Positions 46,422 through 54,205 of a DNA stretch of 64,000 nt are shown here, piece after piece. Below the pieces are notes generated by a model. That model had not been told where the DNA came from and made no database searches. It was given only the letters and a program-made list of their open reading frames with translations. A program made the translations under genes and the position numbers. The stretch spans positions 124,001 through 188,000 of the forward strand of contig NZ_BPLU01000003.1 of assembly GCF_019656315.1 (NCBI RefSeq), given 5' to 3'. The stretch's first letter is position 1; every line of letters starts with the position of its first letter. Source of the stretch: Flavobacterium sp. UMI-01. Its GTDB lineage: Bacteria; Bacteroidota; Bacteroidia; Flavobacteriales; Flavobacteriaceae.

Positions 46422-47213
46422 ATGTCAGAAAATATTATAGTGCCAACAATGGCCGAAATGCTAGCCCAAGGCCAACAACCCGAAGTGTTGTTTTGGGTAG
46501 GTTGCGCAGGAAGTTTTGACGATAGAGCAAAAAAAATTACCAAAGCATTTGTTCGAATTTTAAACCGTGCCAATGTTTCTTTTGCTGTTTTAGGAACCGA
46601 GGAAAGTTGTACAGGAGATCCTGCAAAAAGAGCTGGAAATGAATTTTTGTTTCAAATGCAAGCGATGATGAATATTGAAGTTTTAAACGCTTATGAAGCC
46701 AAAAAAATTGTAACAGCCTGTCCGCATTGTTTTAATACTTTAAAAAATGAATATCCTGAATTAGGGGGGCAATACGAAGTAGTACATCATACCGAATTTT
46801 TAAAATCATTACTTGATGACGGACGACTTACTATTGAAGGAGGGCAATTCAAAGGAAAACGCATCACATTTCACGACCCTTGTTATTTAGGTAGAGCTAA
46901 TAAAATTTATGAAGCACCTAGAGATTTAATTCAAAAATTAGATACAGAGTTAGTTGAAATGAAACGTTCTCGTGCCAATGGATTGTGTTGTGGAGCAGGA
47001 GGAGCACAAATGTTTAAAGATGCAGAGCCTGGAAATAAGGAGGTTAATATTCTTCGAACAGAAGATGCATTGGAAACTACTCCAGAAATTATTGCCACTG
47101 GTTGTCCTTTTTGTAATACGATGATGACTGACGGTATTAAAAATAAAGAAAAAGAATCGGATGTCAAAGTACTAGACATAGCCGAATTAATTGCGAATGC
47201 TCAGGATTTGTAA
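46422..47213 (+). CDS. CCG-domain (Fe-S)-binding protein, HdrB/GlpC-like
   Basis: 263 residues, cytoplasmic. Two cysteine-rich CCG domains: the first with VGCAG (26-30), CTGDPAKRAGNEF and TACPHCFN (98-105), the second with HDPCYLGR (151-158), GLCCGAGGAQMF (187-198) and ATGCPFCNTM. Such domains bind a special 4Fe-4S cluster and act in heterodisulfide-type or lactate/glycerol-3-phosphate oxidation. Paired with the membrane Fe-S protein encoded upstream, it probably forms one quinone-linked oxidoreductase, substrate unknown. Confidence 0.88.
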   Translation: MSENIIVPTMAEMLAQGQQPEVLFWVGCAGSFDDRAKKITKAFVRILNRANVSFAVLGTEESCTGDPAKRAGNEFLFQMQAMMNIEVLNAYEAKKIVTACPHCFNTLKNEYPELGGQYEVVHHTEFLKSLLDDGRLTIEGGQFKGKRITFHDPCYLGRANKIYEAPRDLIQKLDTELVEMKRSRANGLCCGAGGAQMFKDAEPGNKEVNILRTEDALETTPEIIATGCPFCNTMMTDGIKNKEKESDVKVLDIAELIANAQDL

Positions 47214-47271
47214 CATTCACTTTGAATCATAATTAAAATCCTTAATCAAAAATCTAAAATCTTCAATTATC

Positions 47272-47754
47272 ATGTACGTACCTTTTGAAAATTTACCCGA
47301 AGAATCCAGAGTTTGGATTTACCAATCTAACAGAAAGTTTTCAGATGTAGAAATTGCTGAAATAGAAAATGATTTAAAAGCATTTTTAGAAAATTGGGCT
47401 GCTCATGGAACTAGTTTGGAGGCATCCTATCAATTAAAATATAACCGATTTATCATTATAGCGGTCAATCAAGAAGTGCAAGCTGCAACGGGATGTTCGA
47501 TTGATGCATCAGTAGTTTTTATTCAAAATTTGGAAAAAAAGTACAATGTAGATTTGTTGGATAAAATGAATGTAACGTTCAAACAAGGAGAGCATATTGC
47601 TCACAAACCGTTGCTTGATTTCAAAAAAATGGTAAAAGAGAAATCGGTTACTGAGAATACAATTGTATTTAATAATCTTATTAATAACGTTCAGGAATTT
47701 AATGAGTCTTGGGAAGTACCCGCGATGGATAGTTGGCATAGCCGATTCTTTTGA
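47272..47754 (+). CDS. conserved cytoplasmic protein of unknown function (160 residues)
   Basis: A 160-residue protein without signal peptide. The segments MYVPFENLPEESRVWIYQSN, WAAHGTSLEASYQLKYNRF and ATGCSIDASVVFIQNLEKK are conserved in Bacteroidota as I recall. It is often named ABC transporter ATPase, but no Walker A, Walker B or signature motif is present, so that name is not supported. It is 58 bases after the CCG gene and may be co-transcribed. A terminator follows at 47804. Confidence 0.75.
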   Translation: MYVPFENLPEESRVWIYQSNRKFSDVEIAEIENDLKAFLENWAAHGTSLEASYQLKYNRFIIIAVNQEVQAATGCSIDASVVFIQNLEKKYNVDLLDKMNVTFKQGEHIAHKPLLDFKKMVKEKSVTENTIVFNNLINNVQEFNESWEVPAMDSWHSRFF

Positions 47755-47803
47755 TATAATTTTTCAAAAGAAATTCGAACGAATTAAATAATTTATTTCA
47801 TAA

Positions 47804-47841
47804 AACAGAAGTAGCTTAAAGTTGCTTCTGTTTTTTTTTTT
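47804..47841 (+). terminator. intrinsic terminator
   Basis: A 13-bp stem with two G-T pairs (AACAGAAGTAGCT / AGTTGCTTCTGTT), a TAA loop and a run of eleven T. Confidence 0.88.
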
Positions 47842-47891
47842 GCCCCTAATTCTTTTATCCCAATATCGATATTAAGATTTTATTGATTTTT

Positions 47892-47925
47892 ACATGGATC
47901 GGCCTGTTGGCAGATAGGTCTATGT
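47892..47925. repeat. GC-rich imperfect palindrome in the gap before DUF4331
   Basis: The arms ACATGGATC (47892-47900) and GGTCTATGT (47917-47925) pair over 9 bases with two G-T pairs, around an inner GCC-TGTT-GGC hairpin. It is GC-rich inside very AT-rich DNA. The 356-base gap from 47755 to 48110 holds a terminator, this palindrome and otherwise only AT-rich sequence. The piece may be a remnant of an interspersed repeat or a structured RNA. Confidence 0.4.
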
Positions 47926-48110
47926 TTAAATGCGTAATCTAAGTTTATTTAAAATTTTAAAGGCTTTTTAGAATTATTTATTTTAAAATAGACATTTTTT
48001 AATGTGTTGAAAAACAAGTAATTGTATTTTGTTTTGTTTTTTTTTACTTTTTTTAAAACCAAATAGCAAGTAATCACGTAAATCCTATTATAACCATAAA
48101 AATTCACACA

Positions 48111-48761
48111 ATGAAAAAGACAAAAACAATTTTAGGGCTTTCGTTATTAGCGATTGGAGGATTAACCCTTGTAGCTGCGGATCATATTGACGCACCAGCG
48201 GTTAAGGACACGGCATCTGACATTACAGATTATTATGCTTTTCAAGGGCAAGACACAAACAACATGGTATTTGTTGTAAACACACAAGGATTATTAAGTC
48301 CTGCTAATACTGCAGCAGCTTCCTTCAATGAGAATGTATTGATAGAAGTAAATATTGATAATACAGGGGATAACAAGGAGGATTTAGTGATACAAGCTAT
48401 TCGTAAAGGAGATAAAATGTATTTCTTTGGTCCTTATGCTCCAGCTACTACAGGAAAATCGAGTACCATTGATATGAGTAAGTCTTCAGGAAATGTTATG
48501 ATTTCTAAATATGGAGCTTCAGCAATTACGGCTTCGCAAAACGGAATGAAATTTTTTGCAGGACCTAGAGATGACCCTTTCTTTTTTGACTTGGGACAAT
48601 ATTTAGATATTTTGGATGGTAAAGCATCAGGATTTAGAACTACTGGTATCGATACTTTTGCTGGTACAAATGTGTTGTCTGTTGTGATTGAAGTTCCAAA
48701 ATCAAAATTAGGGACAGCTGCAACATTGAATACTTGGGTTGAAACAAAGAAAAAACAATAA
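48111..48761 (+). CDS. DUF4331-family exported protein, N-terminal half
   Basis: 216 residues. A signal peptide (about 1-22, ending LVAADH) leads into the DUF4331 start DHIDAPAVKDTASDITDYYA. DUF4331 proteins in many bacteria are about 400 or more residues. This one ends at LNTWVETKKKQ, where longer members continue into the part encoded by the next gene. The motif AGPRDDPFFFDLG is intact. The frame is full and is not a frameshift, since the next protein has its own signal sequence. The function of DUF4331 is unknown. Confidence 0.85.
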   Translation: MKKTKTILGLSLLAIGGLTLVAADHIDAPAVKDTASDITDYYAFQGQDTNNMVFVVNTQGLLSPANTAAASFNENVLIEVNIDNTGDNKEDLVIQAIRKGDKMYFFGPYAPATTGKSSTIDMSKSSGNVMISKYGASAITASQNGMKFFAGPRDDPFFFDLGQYLDILDGKASGFRTTGIDTFAGTNVLSVVIEVPKSKLGTAATLNTWVETKKKQ

Positions 48762-48829
48762 GTAACTTTTGCAGTAAAAAATAATTTGTGATTTTAAAAT
48801 AAATCATGCTAAACCTTAATAATATAATT

Positions 48830-49378
48830 ATGAAAACAATAAATAAAATCAAAATAATGAGTGTAGCACTACTAAGTGCAGTAGGAATGGTAAGTTGTAA
48901 TGATAACGATAATAATGGTTCAGCGGCACCTGATTTTTCAGGAACGTATGTACAACAAGACCAAATGGGACGACCTGCAATTAATACTGTTTTTGTAGCA
49001 TCAGGAATGCCTAAAGATGAATTCAATGGAACAATCCCGTCTGAAATGGGAGCAAAATACCAATCGGTTTTCAAAGCGAGGTTATTGGCTTTAAATTCAG
49101 CATACACAACAAATGCTTTAACACTTAATGCGGATGCTTTTACGGGTGTTTTAGCAACAGATGTTTTGTCTGTAAAAACGTCTGGAAAAACTACTTTTTT
49201 TGATGGTACGAATGTTTTAACAGGTCGTGCTTTAGGGGATGACGTAATTGATACTGAATTACTTTTGATTTTTGGTGGACCTAGTGGTACATCAAATCCA
49301 GGTTTGACAAAAGATAACGTAAATAAAAACGATAAAGATTTTACCGTATCGTTCCCTTATTTAGCTACTGCTTGGTAA
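48830..49378 (+). CDS. DUF4331-family lipoprotein, C-terminal half
   Basis: 182 residues. The start at 48830 gives a lipoprotein signal (VALLSAVGMVSC, lipid Cys at about 23). After an acidic Asn/Asp spacer (NDNDNNGSAAPD), the chain carries the second half of DUF4331: QQDQMGRPAINTVFVASG, then LTGRALGDDVIDTELLLIFG and NPGLTKDNVNKNDK. Together with the N-half protein it rebuilds the family. It lies 68 bases after the first half gene and ends at a terminator. The two proteins probably pair outside the cytoplasm. Confidence 0.85.
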   Translation: MKTINKIKIMSVALLSAVGMVSCNDNDNNGSAAPDFSGTYVQQDQMGRPAINTVFVASGMPKDEFNGTIPSEMGAKYQSVFKARLLALNSAYTTNALTLNADAFTGVLATDVLSVKTSGKTTFFDGTNVLTGRALGDDVIDTELLLIFGGPSGTSNPGLTKDNVNKNDKDFTVSFPYLATAW

Positions 49379-49402
49379 GTTAAATAATGAATACCCTAAA
49401 AG

Positions 49403-49442
49403 ACAGAGTGCTCAAAATTACCTAGGTACTCTGTTTTTTTTT
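49403..49442 (+). terminator. intrinsic terminator after the DUF4331 pair
   Basis: ACAGAGT/ACTCTGT (49403-49409 and 49428-49434), extended by two or three weaker pairs, followed by nine T. Downstream genes may still be reached by read-through. Confidence 0.75.
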
Positions 49443-49480
49443 ACAAATAATAAAACAAACAAAAACAAAAAAGTAAAATT

Positions 49481-50776
49481 ATGAAAACAATATCAAAAAT
49501 ATTAATTGTATTCGTAGTAGCACTAAATCTGGTTTCATGTGACCAATCCACAAAGCAAATTACCAATCCAAAGGATTATAATGACTATTTGGGAATGAAA
49601 ATAAACGAAGACCTTGATTTTACAGTGGAAGAAATTAAATTTTGGGAAGATAAGTATGCTGCTGATACCGTCCAAAAATCATATTTGGGAATCATTGCTT
49701 CTAAATATACTGCCCGATTTCAACAAACAGCGAGTATCAACTATTTGTATCAAGCTGAAGAATTATTGGTTAAAGCAAATCAAGCTCGAAATTATAAAAA
49801 TGTAGGAAGTTTGCGTGCCTTGGCACGAAATTATATTGCCCAACATCGATTTAAAGAAGCGTTACTTTTGGCACAAAAAGCTTTGGCTATTGGTGAAAGC
49901 CAAATGGAATCTCGAAAATTATTGTTTGATGTACAAATGGAATTGGGAAATTACAACGAAGCTCAAACCCATTTGGAAGCGATAAAAGATATGAAAGATT
50001 ATGATTATCTGATACGTTTAGCAAAATGGAATGATCATATTGGGGATTTGGACACGGCTATTAGTTTTATGGAAAAAGCCAAAACTATTGCTGAGAAAGA
50101 AAAAAATAAAGTTTTAAAAATTTGGTCTTATTCGAATATTGCCGATTTTTATGGTCATGCGGGACGTATTTCAGATTCTTATGCATATTACTTAAAGACG
50201 TTAGCAATTGACCCTAATAATGCTTATGCTCTCAAGGGAATTGCGTGGATTGTATTTTCTTATGAAAGAAATATTCCTGAGGCCAAAAGAATTATTTCGG
50301 CAATAGAAAAAAACTACGATGCTCCTGATTTTCTTTTGTTAAAATCAGAAATGGCTTCATTTGAGGGAAATAAAGAAGAAGCAGAAAAGTTTAAAAACGC
50401 TTACTTTGAAAAATTATCAAAGGACAATTATGGTGCTATGTATAATAAATACAATGCTTTACTTTATGCCGAAAATCAAGCCACAGTTGCTAAAGCACTA
50501 GAAATAGCTAAAACCGAAGTGCAACACCGACCCACACCAGAATCGTATGATTTATTGGCTTGGTCTTATTTAAAAGATGGTGATGCTAAAAAAGCTTTAG
50601 AAATTGCCAATACAAAAGTGGCCGGGCAATCCTACGAGCCTATTATTCAATACCACTTGGCCATGATTTATAAAACAAACCAACAAATAGATAAAATTCC
50701 ACAATTGAAAAAGGAACTTGAAGGGAGTATCTATGAGTTAGGACCTGAATTTGAAGCAAAAATCAAACAATTGTAA
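49481..50776 (+). CDS. TPR-repeat lipoprotein
   Basis: 431 residues. A lipoprotein signal ends in NLVSC (lipid Cys at 20). The rest is a TPR-rich solenoid (about 90-430), for example FKEALLLAQKALAIGESQME, YNEAQTHLEAIKDM, SYAYYLKTLAIDPNNAYALK and YLKDGDAKKALEIANTKVAG. It follows the DUF4331 pair past a terminator and is 4 bases upstream of the TonB-dependent receptor. It may be a surface-exposed or periplasmic scaffold for receptor function. Direct evidence of partners is lacking. Confidence 0.83.
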   Translation: MKTISKILIVFVVALNLVSCDQSTKQITNPKDYNDYLGMKINEDLDFTVEEIKFWEDKYAADTVQKSYLGIIASKYTARFQQTASINYLYQAEELLVKANQARNYKNVGSLRALARNYIAQHRFKEALLLAQKALAIGESQMESRKLLFDVQMELGNYNEAQTHLEAIKDMKDYDYLIRLAKWNDHIGDLDTAISFMEKAKTIAEKEKNKVLKIWSYSNIADFYGHAGRISDSYAYYLKTLAIDPNNAYALKGIAWIVFSYERNIPEAKRIISAIEKNYDAPDFLLLKSEMASFEGNKEEAEKFKNAYFEKLSKDNYGAMYNKYNALLYAENQATVAKALEIAKTEVQHRPTPESYDLLAWSYLKDGDAKKALEIANTKVAGQSYEPIIQYHLAMIYKTNQQIDKIPQLKKELEGSIYELGPEFEAKIKQL

Positions 50777-50780
50777 TCTT

Positions 50781-52994
50781 ATGAAACATTTTTATTTGTT
50801 ATTAATGACGGTTGTTTCATTTTCTGCTTTTGGACAGACTATAAAAGGTATTGTGCTAGATGCAAAGGGAAACCCGATCGAAAATGCCTATTTAAGCAAT
50901 AACGCTTCCTCAACTCATGCTCATACCAATGAGTTTGGTCAATTCGTTTTGGATAAAACAATTCTGGGTGAGTTAGTAGTTGTAACAGCTTTTGGATACA
51001 AAAAGAAAGAATTTAACATCAGTGCTACTGACATTTCTGTGGTACTAGAAGATGCCATGTTTAAGTTGGACGAAATTATAATTCAACCTAAAATTTCAGC
51101 GATGAATGTTATTTCTAAAATAGATTTGCAAACCACGCCAGTCAATTCGTCACAAGAAATATTACGCAAAGTTCCAGGTTTGTTCATTGGTCAACATGCC
51201 GGAGGCGGAAAAGCAGAACAAATTTTTCTTAGGGGGTTTGATATAGATCATGGTACTGATATTGCCATTTCAGTAGATGGAATGCCTGTAAATATGGTTT
51301 CACATGCTCATGGTCAAGGTTATGCTGATTTGCATTTTGTAATTCCAGAAACAGTGGAAAAAATTGATTTTGGTAAAGGAGCCTATTTTGCTGACAAGGG
51401 AGATTTTGCTACTGCGGGCTATGTTGCTTTTAAAACCAAAGAAAAATTAGAGCAAAGTTTTATTAGTCTGGAAGCTGGACAATTTAATACGCAACGTTTG
51501 GTGGGAATGTTTTCTCTTTTGGAAAACTCCAAAAAACAATCTGCTTATATTGCCTCAGAGTATATTTTGACAGATGGCCCCTTTGATAGTCCCCAAAATT
51601 TCAATCGAGTAAATTTACTTGGTAAGTTTACAACACTTTTGGATGAGAATAGTAAAGTTAGCTTTACAGCTTCACATTTTGCCAGTCGCTGGGATGCTTC
51701 AGGACAAATCCCACAACGATTAGTTGATGAAGGTGTTATTTCACGTTTTGGAGCAGTGGATGATACTGAGGGGGGGCGTACATCACGCACCAATTTTAAT
51801 GTAGCCTTAACAAAAGCGATTGATGAAAATACTTTTTTTAAAGCCAACGTTTTTTATTCTAAATACGATTTTGAATTGTTTTCAAACTTTACTTTTTTTC
51901 TTGAAGACGCTGTGAACGGAGATCAAATCAAACAAAAAGAAAACCGTTCTATTTATGGTATGAATTCAGATTGGACAAAAAAAATGAAACATAACGATTG
52001 GGATATACAATTGCAAGCAGGACTGGGATTTAGAGCCGATGCAACTAAAGATACGGAACTATCTCATACACTAGGTAGAACAACTACATTGGATCCAATT
52101 AAGCTAGGCGATATAGAACAGTTTAATGGTTTTAATTATTGGAATGCCGAATTTAAACATGGAAGATGGTTGATTAATCCGGCTGTTCGTTTTGATTTTT
52201 TCAAATATAATTACCAAGATAAATTGGAATCGTTTTACCGTACACAAGCTGAAACAGCGTTTAAAATTTCACCAAAGTTGAATTTTGTTTATTCTCAAAA
52301 TAATAATGCACAGTTTTTTTTAAAAACAGGTTTAGGTTTCCATTCAAATGATACTAGAGTGGTAGTAGAAAATAACGGAAAACAAATTTTACCAAGTTCT
52401 TTGGGCTTTGATTTGGGGACTATTTTCAAACCCGTTCCCAAGTTAATAGTGAATACCGCTCTATGGGCATTATTTCTGGAGCAGGAATTTGTATATGTGG
52501 GAGATGCGGGAATTGTAGAGCCTAGTGGTAAAACAAAACGTATGGGGGCCGATTTAGGGCTTCGATATCAAATTAATGATTATTTATTTCTTGACTCAGA
52601 TGCGACTTATACGTATGCCAGAAGTAGTGATGAGCCTTCAGGACAAAATTATATCTCACTTGCACCTGATTTTACATTAACAGGTGGACTGAGTTGGCAA
52701 AAATGGAATGGATTTTCAGGAGGTATTCATTACCGACACCTAAAAAATCGTCCAGCCAATGAAGATAATTCTATAGTCGCTAAAGGATATGGGATTGTTG
52801 ATTGTAATCTCAATTATGTATTGAAGAAGGTGAGCTTCGGAATTTCGATTGAAAACGTATTGAATAGTGAATGGAACGAAACACAATTTGCTACTGAAAG
52901 CCGATTGCAAAATGAACCCAATAGTGTCGAAGAAATTCATTTTACACCTGGAACCCCATTTTATCTAAAAGGGAAAATTAGTTACACATTTTAG
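50781..52994 (+). CDS. TonB-dependent receptor with N-terminal carboxypeptidase-regulatory-like domain
   Basis: 737 residues. The signal peptide (YLLLMTVVSFSAFGQ) is followed by a beta-sandwich domain (about 20-100; IKGIVLDAKGNPIENAYLSN) typical of Bacteroidota receptors. A plug domain (about 115-220) and a C-terminal barrel of some 500 residues ending in YLKGKISYTF complete the architecture. The plug is rich in His (NMVSHAHGQGYADLHFV), and the first domain has STHAHTNEFG, which hints at metal or a metal complex as ligand. The start at 50781 is preferred because a start 30 bases upstream would overlap the TPR gene. It ends at a strong terminator. Confidence 0.9.
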   Translation: MKHFYLLLMTVVSFSAFGQTIKGIVLDAKGNPIENAYLSNNASSTHAHTNEFGQFVLDKTILGELVVVTAFGYKKKEFNISATDISVVLEDAMFKLDEIIIQPKISAMNVISKIDLQTTPVNSSQEILRKVPGLFIGQHAGGGKAEQIFLRGFDIDHGTDIAISVDGMPVNMVSHAHGQGYADLHFVIPETVEKIDFGKGAYFADKGDFATAGYVAFKTKEKLEQSFISLEAGQFNTQRLVGMFSLLENSKKQSAYIASEYILTDGPFDSPQNFNRVNLLGKFTTLLDENSKVSFTASHFASRWDASGQIPQRLVDEGVISRFGAVDDTEGGRTSRTNFNVALTKAIDENTFFKANVFYSKYDFELFSNFTFFLEDAVNGDQIKQKENRSIYGMNSDWTKKMKHNDWDIQLQAGLGFRADATKDTELSHTLGRTTTLDPIKLGDIEQFNGFNYWNAEFKHGRWLINPAVRFDFFKYNYQDKLESFYRTQAETAFKISPKLNFVYSQNNNAQFFLKTGLGFHSNDTRVVVENNGKQILPSSLGFDLGTIFKPVPKLIVNTALWALFLEQEFVYVGDAGIVEPSGKTKRMGADLGLRYQINDYLFLDSDATYTYARSSDEPSGQNYISLAPDFTLTGGLSWQKWNGFSGGIHYRHLKNRPANEDNSIVAKGYGIVDCNLNYVLKKVSFGISIENVLNSEWNETQFATESRLQNEPNSVEEIHFTPGTPFYLKGKISYTF

Positions 52995-53014
52995 AGATTG
53001 TTTTTGTTTGTTGG

Positions 53015-53056
53015 TAAGGTCTGGTGCTTTTGGTAGGGCACTAGGCCTTATTTTTT
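53015..53056 (+). terminator. intrinsic terminator of the TonB-receptor gene
   Basis: A 13-bp stem (53015-53027 with 53038-53050, two G-T pairs) and a 10-base loop, followed by six T. Confidence 0.9.
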
Positions 53057-53097
53057 ATGAGGTATTTTAGTACTACTTACTGAAAGAAGGAGTATTA

Positions 53098-54042
53098 TTA
53101 TCCTTGTTTGAAAATTTCGGTTATGGCAGCATCGTAATTTTTAAAAGTTTTGGCTTTTTTGATGAGTTTGAGTACTTTGTGTGGATTTGAAAATGTAGTC
53201 GAAAAGTATTCCCATAAGTGATACATTTTTAGCAAAATATGGGTTTGTCCCGACAAAGATTCACTATATATCTCGTATAAAGTATCGTGGAATTCTTTAA
53301 AAACTTCGAGTTTGTTGTCGGGATAATTAGTGGTGTTGTTTTTAATCATCGAGGGCAAGAAAGGATCTGCAATTAAGGCTCGGCCTATCATCCAATGGTC
53401 GATAGACGGAAAACGCTCTTGCATTTCTTGAAATTTGGTTACTGATGTAATATCGCCATTATAATATAGTTTGTGTTTGGTGTGGTCTATGCAGTTTTGA
53501 AAAGCATCCAAATGTACCCCACCATTATAAAGTTGTTTGCCTAAACGGGCATGTATGGCAATATTTTTTAATGGATATTGATCTAAAATAGGTAAAACAT
53601 CAATAATTTCTTGTGTGTTTTCATAACCCAAACGCATTTTCATCGAAACAAGAATATCGGTTTCTGAATGCGCTCTTTGAAGTATGTGGTTGATTCGTTC
53701 AGTATTGCTTATTAATCCAGAACCCATTCCAGATTTAGTAACCATCGGATAGGGACAACCCAAATTCCAATTCAATTCATTATATCCTAATTCTTTGATA
53801 TATTTTGCCACAAATATAAATTCGTCGGCATCATTTGTTATCACTTGCGGAATCACTTCTAATTCTGTATTGTTCTCAGGAAGTAAGTCCCGTTCATAAG
53901 AAGCTTTGATGCTTAATTTACCATTTAGTCGAATGTACGGAGAATAGAAGGTGTCAATGCCCCCAAAGAGTTTATTTTGAGCATTTCTAAATCTAAAATC
54001 GGTAAAACCTTGTAAGGGCGATGACAATAATGTGAAATCCAT
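53098..54042 (-). CDS. tRNA-dihydrouridine synthase (Dus family)
   Basis: 314 residues, an FMN-dependent TIM-barrel enzyme, cytoplasmic. It reduces uridines in the tRNA D-loop with NADPH. The FMN-phosphate and active-site features are visible: SSPLQGFTDFRFRNA near the N-terminus, LNWNLGCPYPMVTKSGMGSG with the catalytic Cys, and IAIHARLGKQLYNGG. The subtype (DusA, B or C) is not certain; the gap pattern suggests DusC-like. It is convergent with the TonB-receptor gene and divergent from menD. Confidence 0.88.
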   Translation of the reverse strand: MDFTLLSSPLQGFTDFRFRNAQNKLFGGIDTFYSPYIRLNGKLSIKASYERDLLPENNTELEVIPQVITNDADEFIFVAKYIKELGYNELNWNLGCPYPMVTKSGMGSGLISNTERINHILQRAHSETDILVSMKMRLGYENTQEIIDVLPILDQYPLKNIAIHARLGKQLYNGGVHLDAFQNCIDHTKHKLYYNGDITSVTKFQEMQERFPSIDHWMIGRALIADPFLPSMIKNNTTNYPDNKLEVFKEFHDTLYEIYSESLSGQTHILLKMYHLWEYFSTTFSNPHKVLKLIKKAKTFKNYDAAITEIFKQG

Positions 54043-54178
54043 GGTAATTTTTAGAAAGGCAAAGATAGCGTAGTTTTTCTCAATTAGGGTAGTTTTTATT
54101 TTAATACAGTGCCTATTCTTGTCAAAAAAATAATAAATAAAACTGGTAGCAAATGTGAGCTAGAAGTGTCCAACTTTG

Positions 54179-54186
54179 TATATTTG
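54179..54186 (+). promoter_or_regulatory. -7 element of menD
   Basis: TATATTTG fits TAnnTTTG, 20 bases before the ATG, giving a short leader. No strong -33 TTTG. Confidence 0.4.
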
Positions 54187-54205
54187 TTTCTTTGAAAATT
54201 ATACA

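Noticed and set aside
47272..47754. ABC transporter ATPase label for the 160-residue protein.
   Set aside because: No Walker A, Walker B or signature motif can be seen.
48111..49378. A single DUF4331 gene broken by a frameshift.
   Set aside because: The two reading frames are separated by 68 bases and each product has its own export signal, so a frameshift is not needed.
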